Origin: Lishizhenia sp.
GTDB lineage: Bacteria; Bacteroidota; Bacteroidia; Flavobacteriales_D; Crocinitomicaceae
DNA: 64,000 nucleotides
Assembly: GCA_007117355.1 (NCBI GenBank)
Contig: SKGS01000044.1
Location: 1-64,000 of the forward strand
Direction of reading: 5' to 3'
Position numbers and translations under genes: made by a program. Position 1 is the stretch's first letter. Every line of letters begins with the position of its first letter. Under the pieces are notes generated by a model. That model saw only the letters and a program-made list of their open reading frames with translations, was not told where the DNA came from and did not search any database. Shown here piece after piece: positions 35,483 to 43,629 of the stretch.

Positions 35483-37660
35483 TCAAAAGCCATTGTCCTC
35501 CGTTATCAACTCTAAATCAATTTGTCGTTTTGCTAAATCTGTTCCAATAATTTTAACTTTTACTTTATCCCCAAAGTTGAACTCCTCTTTATAACGTCTT
35601 CCAATAATAGCAAACTTATCAGCGTCAAAATAATAGTGGTCACCGGGAAGCGATTGCATAGTTACCATCCCTTCACAGTAATTTTCATCCATTCGAACAA
35701 ATAAACCAAAATCAGCGAGTCCCGAAACTGTTCCTGTGTATTCTTCTCCAAGTTTATCTTTTATGAATTTTACTTGAAAAAACTTGTTAGACTCTCGCTC
35801 TGCATCCGCTGATTTGCGTTCTTGAGCTGAAATATGCTTGCATACTTCCTGTAATTTTTTTCCGTAATTTATTTCTTTGTTGTTCAGTTTGTTAAACAAA
35901 ATGCGATGTACGACTAAATCGGCATACCTTCTGATTGGAGAAGTAAAATGCGTGTAAAATGAAAAGGCCAATCCATAATGCCCAATGTTTACCGTTTCAT
36001 AGGTTGCCTTAGCCATTGATCGAATAGCCATCGTCTGAATCAAGGAATGCTCAGGAGTGTTTTTCGTTTCTGCAAACAATTGGTTTAATTGTTCAGATAC
36101 GTTGTCCATCGAAGTAAATTTAACCTTGTATCCAAACTTATCAATGAACGTAGCAAACGTTTGAATTTTACCACTATCTGGCTTGTCGTGAACACGGTAA
36201 ATAAAATTGGTGTTTGCTTCTTTCTTGCCTTTTATCTCTCCCACAAAATGGGCTACACGTCGATTGGCTAGGAGCATAAACTCCTCAATTAGTTTATTAG
36301 CATCTTTGGAAACTTTATGTACGACTTCCATTGGGTTTCCTTCATTGTCTAATTTAAAACGCAATTCGTCCGATTCTATGCTCAAAGCACCTTCTCTCAG
36401 ACGTTTTTTTCGCAATTTTTTTGCTATTTTATCTAGAAGTAACAACTCATTTTTAAGCACATCGCTCTTTCCTTCAATTGTGTCCTGCGCATCTTCATAA
36501 GCCAACCGATGGTCCGAATGAATCACTGTTTTACCAAACCATTCTTTATGAAGCTTGCCATTGTCATCCAATTCTACCACAACAGAAAAAGTGTATTTAT
36601 CTTCGTTTGGTCGCAGTGAGCACGCCATATTGGATAATTGCTCTGGCAACATGGGTATCACCCGGTCAACAAGGTAAGTAGAGTTTCCTCGTTTCACAGC
36701 CTCTTTATCCAAGGCACTTCCTTCTGTAACATAATGACTTACATCGGCAATATGAATACCGATTTCATAATTTCCATTTTCTAAATAAGTGATAGAAAGC
36801 GCGTCATCAAAATCCTTTGCGTCAAAAGGGTCTATGGTAAAAGTTAAGGCGTCGCGCATATCTCTCCTTTTAGCAATTTCAGTATCATCCAGCTCAATTC
36901 CTACTTTTTCCGCAGCAGCAATGACTTCTTGAGGGAATTTCGACTCTAAGTCATTTTTAAATAAAATCCCAAGCATTTCAACATCATTATTACCAGGTTT
37001 TCCAAGTACTTCAACTACTTCACCATACGGATTTTCAACTCCTTTTGGCCAAGATGAAATACGAGCAATAACTTTATCCCCTTCTTGTGCTCCTTTTAAT
37101 TTATCCAAAGGAATGTATAAATCAATTTGTAATTTGGCATTGTCTGTTATCACAAATGCAAACTTTTTACTGATTTTGACTTCACCAACAAATAGTTTTG
37201 TTTTGCGGTCTATAACTTCTGAAACTACACCCTCCTGACGACCTCTGCGGCTAGAAATAAGCTCTACTTTTACTGTATCACCATGAAGCGCACGGTTTAA
37301 GTTTTTGCCTGACACATAAATATCATCCTCTCTTCCTTCAATTACAATGTAGGCGCCACCTCGACTTGTACCGTCAACAACACCAACGAGATTTGAGTTT
37401 TCAAGATTTAGGACAAAATTACCTCTGGAAACCTCATTTAAAAACCCTTCAGAAGATAGTTCAATTAAGCATTGAAGAACAAGTTTGCGGGTGTTGCTAT
37501 CTTTGATTTCAAATCGTTCGCTAACATGTTTGTAGGTAAAAGAATCTTCTTCATTATTCTTGAATAACTTTCGAATAGCATCTTTCAACTGTGTTTTAAA
37601 CTTGGAATTTGGTGAAGATGACTTTTCTTTTTTATGTTTACCTTTTCTTTTTCTGCCCAT
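35483..37660 (-). CDS. rnr: Ribonuclease R
   Basis: This 725-residue RNase II-family 3'-5' exoribonuclease degrades structured RNA in the cytoplasm. It has an N-terminal winged-helix-like part, two cold-shock-type OB domains (about 75-230), the RNB catalytic core with Mg-binding aspartates in TIDPFDAKDFDDALS (about 270-285), and a C-terminal S1 domain (about 640-720, EYTGTVSGLADFGLFVRMDE). The length is slightly shorter than E. coli RNase R and it lacks that enzyme's long Lys-rich tail, as is common outside Proteobacteria. Its N-terminus is, by contrast, very basic (GRKRKGKHKKEKSS). Monocistronic. Confidence 0.96.
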   Translation of the reverse strand: MGRKRKGKHKKEKSSSPNSKFKTQLKDAIRKLFKNNEEDSFTYKHVSERFEIKDSNTRKLVLQCLIELSSEGFLNEVSRGNFVLNLENSNLVGVVDGTSRGGAYIVIEGREDDIYVSGKNLNRALHGDTVKVELISSRRGRQEGVVSEVIDRKTKLFVGEVKISKKFAFVITDNAKLQIDLYIPLDKLKGAQEGDKVIARISSWPKGVENPYGEVVEVLGKPGNNDVEMLGILFKNDLESKFPQEVIAAAEKVGIELDDTEIAKRRDMRDALTFTIDPFDAKDFDDALSITYLENGNYEIGIHIADVSHYVTEGSALDKEAVKRGNSTYLVDRVIPMLPEQLSNMACSLRPNEDKYTFSVVVELDDNGKLHKEWFGKTVIHSDHRLAYEDAQDTIEGKSDVLKNELLLLDKIAKKLRKKRLREGALSIESDELRFKLDNEGNPMEVVHKVSKDANKLIEEFMLLANRRVAHFVGEIKGKKEANTNFIYRVHDKPDSGKIQTFATFIDKFGYKVKFTSMDNVSEQLNQLFAETKNTPEHSLIQTMAIRSMAKATYETVNIGHYGLAFSFYTHFTSPIRRYADLVVHRILFNKLNNKEINYGKKLQEVCKHISAQERKSADAERESNKFFQVKFIKDKLGEEYTGTVSGLADFGLFVRMDENYCEGMVTMQSLPGDHYYFDADKFAIIGRRYKEEFNFGDKVKVKIIGTDLAKRQIDLELITEDNGF

Positions 37661-37787
37661 TTATAGCTTGTTCTATAATTACAGGGTTAAAGGTAAGGGA
37701 TTTTTGGGAGTTATTAGATAAATTGAAATTCAATTGCATTTAGAACATCTGATTCTGTTTTCAAATAAAACATCTATTCTTAAGCGA

Positions 37788-37839
37788 TTTTTAAACCGTT
37801 TTTAAACATTTTCAAACCTTATTGAAACCTTTTTAAAAC
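37788..37839. repeat. Five helically phased TTTTTAAACC-like units
   Basis: Units begin at 37788 (TTTTTAAACC), 37799 (TTTTTAAACA), 37809 (TTTTCAAACC), 37819 (TTATTGAAACC) and 37830 (TTTTTAAAAC). Spacing is 11, 10, 10 and 11 bp, close to one helical turn. The outer ends also form a CCGTTTT/AAAACGG inverted repeat. It lies between divergently transcribed rnr and the zinc-ribbon gene. Confidence 0.7.
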
Positions 37840-37879
37840 GGATGCGTAGCATAACAACCAACCAAATAAAACAAAGCTT

Positions 37880-38242
37880 ATGCGATCAAAGACATGTATT
37901 CAATGTGGAACGATTTTTCAAGGAAGAGCTAATAAAAAGTTTTGTTCTTCTTCTTGCAAAAATGAATATCACAATGAACAGTATCGAAATCAGAACCAAG
38001 TTTTAATGCGCTTGGACAAAATTCTGCACAAAAACAGAACAGTGCTCAAAGATATGTATGCAGTTTACAGAAGTACGCCTGTGAGTTTGGAAGTTCTAAA
38101 AGCTAGAGGATTTCATCCTGATTTTCATACGCATATTTTTACATCTCCAGCAGGGGGTAAATTTACAATGGTTTACGATGTAGGGTACAAGCAGCATTTT
38201 GATAATCAGATTCAAATTGTTGAACATGATGTTGAAGCATAA
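37880..38242 (+). CDS. Small zinc-ribbon protein of unknown function
   Basis: This 120-residue protein opens with a four-Cys zinc knuckle (CIQCGTIFQGRANKKFCSSS, with a final Cys in SSCKNEYH). The helical and beta C-terminal part has KARGFHPDFHTHIFTSPAGG. I recognise the general layout (zinc ribbon plus short domain, common in Flavobacteriales) but no assigned function. It is cytoplasmic and lies between rnr (divergent) and galE, 36 bp upstream of galE, with which it may be co-transcribed. Nucleic-acid binding is only a guess from the ribbon. Confidence 0.78.
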   Translation: MRSKTCIQCGTIFQGRANKKFCSSSCKNEYHNEQYRNQNQVLMRLDKILHKNRTVLKDMYAVYRSTPVSLEVLKARGFHPDFHTHIFTSPAGGKFTMVYDVGYKQHFDNQIQIVEHDVEA

Positions 38243-38278
38243 ACCAAAAACGATTTAGTCACAGTTTAGATTTAATTT

Positions 38279-39316
38279 ATGTCAGAATTAAAAAGTGTTT
38301 TAGTAACAGGTGGGGCTGGGTACATTGGTTCTCACACAGTAATCGCTCTAATTGAACAAGGATTTAACCCAATCATTATTGATGATTTGAGAAATGCAAA
38401 GGAGGATGTTGTCCCAAGAGTAGAAGAAATTACTGGTAAAAAAATTCTTCATTTCCCTATTGCTTGTCAGGACAAAGCAGCTGTGGATAAAATAGTAAAA
38501 GAACATCCTATTTGGGGGGTTATTCATTTTGCAGCAGATAAAGCTGTAGGTGAGTCCGTTGAAAATCCGTTAAAGTATTTCGATAATAACCTTGGAGGTT
38601 TAGTTGCTTTGTTAGAGGTTCTTAAAGATAATGGTGTTAGCCGCTTAGTTTTCTCTTCATCTTGTACTGTTTATGGTATTGCAAAATCCATTCCCGTAGA
38701 TGAAAGCAACCCTGTGTCTTACAATTCTCCGTATGGTTTCACAAAGTTGGTTAACGAACAAATGTTAGAGCAATTTAATGCTGCACATCCAGAATTCAAA
38801 ATGGTTTTATTGCGCTATTTTAATCCAGTAGGTGCTCATCCATCTACCATTATTGGAGAAGAACCACAAGGTGTACCTTCGAACTTGTTGCCATTTTTAA
38901 CACAAACTGCTGCAGGAATTAGACCGGTTTTAACAGTTTATGGAGATGATTACGATACTCCAGATGGTACTTGTATCAGAGATTATATTCATGTTTCCGA
39001 TTTGGCAGAAGCACATGTTGCTGCTCTAGAATACATGGAAAAAGAAGACAGTCCTTCGTTTGATGTAATTAATATTGGCACAGGAAAAGGAACAAGTGTA
39101 AAAGAAATGATTGATTGCTTTGAAGAGAATTGTGGCACAAAACTTAATTGGCAAGTGGGTCCACGCAGACCAGGTGATGTTCCTGCAATTTATGCCGATG
39201 CAACAAGAGCTGAAGAAAAATTAGGATGGAAAGCTCGCTTTTCTGTAAAAGATGCAGTAACTTCGGCGTGGAATTACCAGCAAAAACGTCTGGAAAAATT
39301 GAAAAGCAATTCGTGA
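38279..39316 (+). CDS. galE: UDP-glucose 4-epimerase
   Basis: This 345-residue extended short-chain dehydrogenase interconverts UDP-glucose and UDP-galactose (or the N-acetyl forms) for surface polysaccharide and galactose metabolism. The NAD motif VTGGAGYIGSHTVIALIEQG is at the N-terminus. The catalytic SSSCTVYG and Tyr/Lys text SPYGFTKLVNEQM are followed by the substrate segments RYFNPVGAHPSTIIGEEPQG and DGTCIRDYIHVSDLAEAHV. Length and motifs are standard. Its TGA stop overlaps a GTG start of the next gene (GTGA), so translation is probably coupled to the envelope protein that follows. Confidence 0.97.
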   Translation: MSELKSVLVTGGAGYIGSHTVIALIEQGFNPIIIDDLRNAKEDVVPRVEEITGKKILHFPIACQDKAAVDKIVKEHPIWGVIHFAADKAVGESVENPLKYFDNNLGGLVALLEVLKDNGVSRLVFSSSCTVYGIAKSIPVDESNPVSYNSPYGFTKLVNEQMLEQFNAAHPEFKMVLLRYFNPVGAHPSTIIGEEPQGVPSNLLPFLTQTAAGIRPVLTVYGDDYDTPDGTCIRDYIHVSDLAEAHVAALEYMEKEDSPSFDVINIGTGKGTSVKEMIDCFEENCGTKLNWQVGPRRPGDVPAIYADATRAEEKLGWKARFSVKDAVTSAWNYQQKRLEKLKSNS

Positions 39317-40077
39317 AAAAAACAAGTCTCTTTTTTGTTCTAGTATTCTTTTTTAGTAGTCTAAGTTTAGGGCAATACATTGCTAAACAAGAAAACCTCG
39401 TCTCCCGATACAAACCTGGTGTTGGTTGGTTTTTTTCTGGCGCAAAGCCTTATGAAGAAGGTAAACTAAGAAAGTACGATAGGTTAATGATAGACATTAC
39501 CTACGATGACTGGCACGGAGATAGGGATTACTTTACTAGCCCCTGGAATTCTATAGGTTTTAGTGTAAGCTGGATGAACAACATTGTCTTGACCAAAGCA
39601 AATACATTTAGCATTGGTTGGGGTTTAGGTTACAGTAGATTCAACAACCGAAGTCTGTTAAATATTTTTCACAACGATGAGGAAGGGTTCACACAAGCGG
39701 TTGTTATTGACCCGGATGATTTCCCAAATGAAAAGAGAAGTTTTCATGCCAATTACATTGAACTACCAATTGAGTTCCGTTTTAGAACGAAAGGCTACCA
39801 GCACTTTAAGTTTATGGTAGGTGGAAAAATAGGTTATCAGTTAAGTGCAATTCGTAGAACTACATTTTTCGCTAATCAAGAAGGAAGCGGCACAAAATAC
39901 ACGAATAAATTGTCTGGCTTTCCAGACAATAATCCTCTGCGATATGGGGTTACAGCGAGAATTGGAATTCGAAACTATGCTTTGTTTGCAGCCTATTATT
40001 TTTCGCCTATTTTTCAAAACGAACAAAGTATTCAATTAACACCGCTTTCCGTTGGGCTTACGATTTCATTGTTTTAA
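39313..40077 (+). CDS. Predicted outer-membrane beta-barrel protein (start corrected)
   Basis: The track ORF begins at 39226, deep inside galE. The signal peptide (KKTSLFFVLVFFFSSLSLGQ) places the real start at GTG 39313, overlapping the galE stop by 4 bp (GTGA), for 254 residues. The mature part shows beta-barrel rhythm (ISLGWGLGY-like segments FSIGWGLGYSRF, FKFMVGGKIGYQLSA, YGVTARIGIRNYALFAAYYF and the end LTPLSVGLTISLF, with terminal Phe). The pattern resembles PorT/outer-membrane insertion-type small barrels of Bacteroidota, but family identity is not proved. Coupled to galE. Confidence 0.78.
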   Translation: MKKTSLFFVLVFFFSSLSLGQYIAKQENLVSRYKPGVGWFFSGAKPYEEGKLRKYDRLMIDITYDDWHGDRDYFTSPWNSIGFSVSWMNNIVLTKANTFSIGWGLGYSRFNNRSLLNIFHNDEEGFTQAVVIDPDDFPNEKRSFHANYIELPIEFRFRTKGYQHFKFMVGGKIGYQLSAIRRTTFFANQEGSGTKYTNKLSGFPDNNPLRYGVTARIGIRNYALFAAYYFSPIFQNEQSIQLTPLSVGLTISLF

Positions 40078-40293
40078 TATAAAGAAATAAAAAGGGGTAT
40101 ACCTTGATTAAACTGGTTGTTTTAACTTGTTTGTTTATTACCATTAAAACAAAAGAAGAACTTGTAAATGTTAATCAAATCTGTAATTACCTTATACATT
40201 TCCTTTTAAAAAATCAATTAAGACAAGGTTAAGCTTAAAATAAAACACTAAATTCGTTTCACGACTTTCTTAAACTTTAAATTAGAAACGAAT

Positions 40294-40479
40294 ATGAGCG
40301 AGCAAGAAGTATTAGATAAAATCAAGTCTTTAAAGTCAAATTTGACAGGTAATATTTTTGAAGACGGTGAAGTGCAACAAGAGATTTATGAACTTAAGAA
40401 AAAGCTTCGTCCCGAAATAGAGTCTAATCCCGAATTGGATGATTTCGACGATGAAGATTGCTTATATTGTGGAAGCTAA
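40294..40479 (+). CDS. Small acidic protein with C-terminal CxxC
   Basis: This 61-residue ORF (MSEQEVLDKIKSLKSNLTGN) has a helical, acidic body and ends DDEDCLYCGS. The CxxC near the C-terminus may bind a metal or a thiol partner. It has a plausible start in a coding context. The lipoprotein gene begins 2 bp after its stop, which supports co-expression. I recognise no family; similar short CxxC-tailed proteins are known in Bacteroidota but I cannot name one. A spurious ORF is possible, but codon usage and gene packing argue for a real gene. Confidence 0.6.
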   Translation: MSEQEVLDKIKSLKSNLTGNIFEDGEVQQEIYELKKKLRPEIESNPELDDFDDEDCLYCGS

Positions 40480-40481
40480 CC

Positions 40482-41150
40482 ATGCCTTTTATTAAAGCAA
40501 TCATACTGTTTTGTTTATCTGCAATTGTAGCTACAGGCTGTATTGAGTTAATTGAAGACGTTTCATTAAACGAAGATGGCGGTGGGGTTTATAAACTAAC
40601 AATCAATCTTAATAGCAGTCAGGTTAAAATCAATTCTATTTTAGCCATGGACAGCATAAAAGGAAGAAAAGTACCCAATAAAATGGATATTGAAAAATCC
40701 ATTTTAGAATTTAAGACCGCACTTCAATCAGAAAAAGGAATAAGCGATGTGAAATTGGAAGCAAACTTAGATGATTACATTTTTAAACTAACCTGTTCTT
40801 TCGATGATTACAACTCTTTGTATCCTTCTATTCAAAATGCTGGAAATAATATACAAAAAAGAGAAAATAATAAGGAAGCGATTGTCACACCTTGGTTGTT
40901 GTCTAAGGCTAGTTTTACTAAAAAACCACTCTTTATTGAAGATGAATGGCGCAGCAAACTAGCAGCAGAAGAAGATAACCAACTACTAAAAAAAGGAAAA
41001 TATACTTTTATTTTGCGCCCTATTAAAGCGATAAGCACTGCTTCACCCGAAACCATTAAAATAGCTAAAAATAATCGTGCAGCACTATGGCAAACCTCTG
41101 TTTACGATTTAATTTTTAAAGAACAAGAAAAACTTCAAATAGAGTGGTAA
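40482..41150 (+). CDS. Predicted lipoprotein of unknown function (start corrected)
   Basis: The track start (40458) lies inside the previous gene; ATG 40482 gives 222 residues with a lipoprotein signal peptide FIKAIILFCLSAIVATGC, where the Cys is the lipid-modified residue. The mature part (ELIEDVSLNEDGGGVYKLTI) is alternating beta/alpha without a known domain. It is anchored in the inner or outer membrane and may act with the small CxxC protein just upstream. It is convergent with the NlpC/P60 gene, 12 bp away. I cannot assign a function. Confidence 0.75.
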   Translation: MPFIKAIILFCLSAIVATGCIELIEDVSLNEDGGGVYKLTINLNSSQVKINSILAMDSIKGRKVPNKMDIEKSILEFKTALQSEKGISDVKLEANLDDYIFKLTCSFDDYNSLYPSIQNAGNNIQKRENNKEAIVTPWLLSKASFTKKPLFIEDEWRSKLAAEEDNQLLKKGKYTFILRPIKAISTASPETIKIAKNNRAALWQTSVYDLIFKEQEKLQIEW

Positions 41151-41162
41151 AAGGGTGGCTAA

Positions 41163-41702
41163 TTAATGCCTTCCTGCGGCGAAAAAATGCCTTTTGTAAT
41201 AAGGGTCAGATATATCACTAATTACCACTCCTTGACTTCTAGATGCATGAACAAACTTTCCGTTTTGCAAATAGATTCCAACATGGGAAACATACGACTT
41301 GTTTATCTTGAAAAATATCAAATCCCCCTCTTGCAATTCGCTTTTTTCAATTTTCTTGCATTGTCTGTAAATGGAGGATGCGGTGCCAACTATCGGGTCA
41401 AAATAAATCGCCTTGGAGAGCTGCATAACAAGTCGAGAGCAATCAACACCTTTTTTTGTTCCATGTCCGTATTTGTAAGGAACACCAAACCAATCGTTGA
41501 TTTCACAATATAAATCTTCACAAACAATAGCAGAAGAGTTAATTCCATACTGTTCAAAAAGGTCAAAAGAAGCACTGTCTAAACAATTAAAATGTTCAAT
41601 ATTTATACTTTCTGAGTGGACAGTATCATGATAGTTGTTGCCTAATACGAAGCTTTGAAAAAGCACTACAACAAATATCAAAAAGAGAAAACGAATGGAC
41701 AT
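41163..41702 (-). CDS. NlpC/P60 family peptidoglycan endopeptidase
   Basis: This 179-residue protein has an N-terminal signal peptide (FLFLIFVVVLFQSFVLG) and an NlpC/P60 papain-like domain. The catalytic Cys88 is in GVDCSRLVMQLSK, His140 in VSHVGIYLQNGKF, and the third polar residue His152 in FVHASRSQG. Such enzymes cut D-Glu-diaminopimelate bonds in wall stem peptides. The standard length and intact triad imply activity in the periplasm. No SH3 or LysM targeting domain is present. It is alone on its strand, convergent with the lipoprotein. Confidence 0.93.
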   Translation of the reverse strand: MSIRFLFLIFVVVLFQSFVLGNNYHDTVHSESINIEHFNCLDSASFDLFEQYGINSSAIVCEDLYCEINDWFGVPYKYGHGTKKGVDCSRLVMQLSKAIYFDPIVGTASSIYRQCKKIEKSELQEGDLIFFKINKSYVSHVGIYLQNGKFVHASRSQGVVISDISDPYYKRHFFAAGRH

Positions 41703-41808
41703 ACCTTTTTCTATTTGGCTGCGAAATTACACAAGTTGAATCAGAATGTATAATTACAAATACAAAAAAAGGTTAACAACAAAATGTTAGTTTACTGTTT
41801 TAGAAGAA

Positions 41809-42021
41809 CTAAGCGTTACGACCATTACGTAACGAAGAAAAGCCAAACAAGTGGTAAATAGGACAAAATTTGGTTAAACTACTGGTGAAGAAAATTATTC
41901 CAAAAATCAACAACACTAATGCTGTTGAAGTATTTACAATATTGAAAAGGTATAGTAGCGTAAAAATAACAGTTAAACTTAAACGAATAATACTATCTAT
42001 GGGGCCAAGGTTTTTTCTCAT
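41809..42021 (-). CDS. Small DUF2892-family membrane protein
   Basis: The track ORF starts upstream, but MRKNLGPIDSIIRLSLTVIF at ATG 42021 is the family start, giving 70 residues. Two membrane helices (IIRLSLTVIFTLLYLFNIV and TALVLLIFGIIFFTSSLTKF) surround a short turn, followed by CPIYHLFGFSSL. DUF2892 (YgaP-like inner-membrane) proteins are often found near rhodaneses and Crp/Fnr-type regulators. The Crp/Fnr gene lies directly upstream on the same strand and may control it. Function not known. Confidence 0.82.
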   Translation of the reverse strand: MRKNLGPIDSIIRLSLTVIFTLLYLFNIVNTSTALVLLIFGIIFFTSSLTKFCPIYHLFGFSSLRNGRNA

Positions 42022-42206
42022 AATTTTCAAATGAGCCACAAAAGTAATGACTTTATTCGAATAACAATGTAACAAAAGTGCTATTGTATATTTGGTTTTA
42101 CTATTTTATTAGTGGTTTTAATAGTTTACCGATATGCGATGTATCGAATTTGTAGAGATAAAGTTAATAGAATACGGGTTAGCAAATAATAACGCTGTTT
42201 TTCCCT

Positions 42207-42854
42207 TTAATTCTGAACAAAATCGCTCAAAAGTTTGATTTGATTTCGGTACAACAATAGAAGTTTATCGTTCTCCATTTTTTTCAATAAACGAGAAATT
42301 ACTACACGAGAAGTTGCCATGTCTGTTGCTATTTGCTCATGGGACAGATTAATGAGTGAAGAGCCAGAAGTTGAAGCCTTTAGCTTTAAATAATTTATCA
42401 AGCGTTCATCTAGTTTTTGAAAAGCTATTTGGTCAATTGTATGAAGCATTTCATTAAAACGATTTCTAATGGTGGTCATTACAAAGCTTTTCCAAGTAGG
42501 ATACGTCATTAACCATTCATCCATTACCGCAATTGGAATAGTCAACATTTCAACATCTTGTTCGGCCACGGCTTTTATTTCGCTTGGAAATTGTTCCATA
42601 CAGCAAGTAAATGTCATGGCGCAACTCTCTTTAGCATTTACAAAATAGAGCAAAATCTCTCGGCCTTCTTCGTCCATTCTAGAAACCTTAACAATTCCAG
42701 AAACAATAACTGGCATAACTCGAACGATTTGACCATAATCTAAAATCGTATCACCAGCTTTAATTTCAGCATAAGAAGATTTTTCTCTCAGCTCATTTAA
42801 AAGCTCTGGCTCAAATACATGTTTAAAATGTTCTAAAACATCCATTTCCTTCAT
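42207..42854 (-). CDS. Crp/Fnr-family transcription regulator
   Basis: This 215-residue protein has an N-terminal cyclic-nucleotide-binding-like beta-roll (about 10-125, AGDTILDYGQIVRVMPVIVS), a dimer helix, and a C-terminal winged helix (about 155-210, NLSHEQIATDMATSRVVISR). The N-terminal domain has two adjacent cysteines (FTCCMEQ), which is uncommon. It lacks the FNR iron-sulfur Cys cluster at its N-terminus, so the effector is unclear (haem, cAMP or redox are possible). It probably controls the adjacent DUF2892 gene, as happens in other Bacteroidota. It is separated from bacilliredoxin by a terminator. Confidence 0.88.
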   Translation of the reverse strand: MKEMDVLEHFKHVFEPELLNELREKSSYAEIKAGDTILDYGQIVRVMPVIVSGIVKVSRMDEEGREILLYFVNAKESCAMTFTCCMEQFPSEIKAVAEQDVEMLTIPIAVMDEWLMTYPTWKSFVMTTIRNRFNEMLHTIDQIAFQKLDERLINYLKLKASTSGSSLINLSHEQIATDMATSRVVISRLLKKMENDKLLLLYRNQIKLLSDFVQN

Positions 42855-42933
42855 TATTAAAAGTCATAAAAATAGTAAATCCTTTTTTATAGGAAAATGC
42901 TTTCACTGCTTGTCAAAGCATGTTTTTAAACAG

Positions 42934-42958
42934 AGCCAGAACAATGAAAGTCCTGGCT
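42934..42958 (-). terminator. Terminator hairpin after bacilliredoxin gene
   Basis: AGCCAG (42934-42939) pairs with CTGGCT (42953-42958), 13-nt loop. On the minus strand it follows the bacilliredoxin stop by 17 bp and is trailed by CTGTTT. A moderate stem. Confidence 0.5.
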
Positions 42959-42975
42959 TTAGTATAAATTTGTTC

Positions 42976-43389
42976 TTAACAATAAGCTTTGTAAGCTTCT
43001 TGCAAGTTTTCAGCAATCATCTGAGCCGAACCACCTTCAATATGATGGCGCTCTAGAAAGTGCACCAATTTACCATCTTTAAAAAGTGCAATAGATGGAG
43101 AAGAAGGAGGGTATGGCAAAAAGTACTTTCTTGCCTGTGCAGTCGCTTCCGAATCAACACCAGCGAAAACCGTTGCCAATCTATTTGGTTTTAAATCACC
43201 ATTTAACGATAACTTTACACCAGGACGCATATTTCCAGCTGCACACCCACAAACGGAATTAACTACAACTAATAAACTTCCTTCTTTTTGGTTGATTGCC
43301 GAATCTACTTCTTCAGCACTAACTAATTGTTCAAATCCTACTGAAACTAAATCTTGTTTCATAGGAGCTACTAATTCTGGAGGGTACAT
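42976..43389 (-). CDS. BrxA/BrxB-family bacilliredoxin (YphP/YqiW)
   Basis: This 137-residue protein matches the bacilliredoxin family: MYPPELVAPMKQDLVSVGFE at the start, the active CGC motif in VNSVCGCAAGNMRPG (Cys47 and Cys49), and FLPYPPSSPSIALFKDGKLV with FLERHHIEG. These proteins remove bacillithiol from mixed disulfides, so presence suggests bacillithiol-type redox metabolism, which some Bacteroidota have. A further Cys is the last residue (Cys137). It is the last gene of its transcript and ends at a hairpin. Confidence 0.93.
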   Translation of the reverse strand: MYPPELVAPMKQDLVSVGFEQLVSAEEVDSAINQKEGSLLVVVNSVCGCAAGNMRPGVKLSLNGDLKPNRLATVFAGVDSEATAQARKYFLPYPPSSPSIALFKDGKLVHFLERHHIEGGSAQMIAENLQEAYKAYC

Positions 43390-43422
43390 ATCTTTTAAAA
43401 TTTTAATTCATTATTACTACTG

Positions 43423-43430
43423 CAAATTTA
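43423..43430 (-). promoter_or_regulatory. Putative -7 box (TAAATTTG) of bacilliredoxin gene
   Basis: TAAATTTG on the minus strand, 34 bp before the ATG; no matching TTG at the right distance is obvious. Confidence 0.3.
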
Positions 43431-43629
43431 ATAAGACAAAATAAAAATAAGGTCTTGATTTTACATTTAATACGTTTTAACCATAGTTTTATCACTGAAT
43501 TTTTTATTATAAGCCTACTTTACATTTTTGGCATGATAAATGTTTTAGTTTGGTTTTTTTTTGCAACTTCTTGATATGCATAGGAAATGATAAATATTAA
43601 CTATTTTTGAACTTTCAAAAAATTCGTTT

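Noticed and set aside
40103-40231. 42-codon ORF starting TTG before the small CxxC gene
   Set aside because: Too short, non-ATG start, AT-rich composition and no supporting context.
41166-41513. 115-residue plus-strand ORF opposite the NlpC/P60 gene
   Set aside because: It is antisense to a protein with an intact catalytic triad; shadow ORF.
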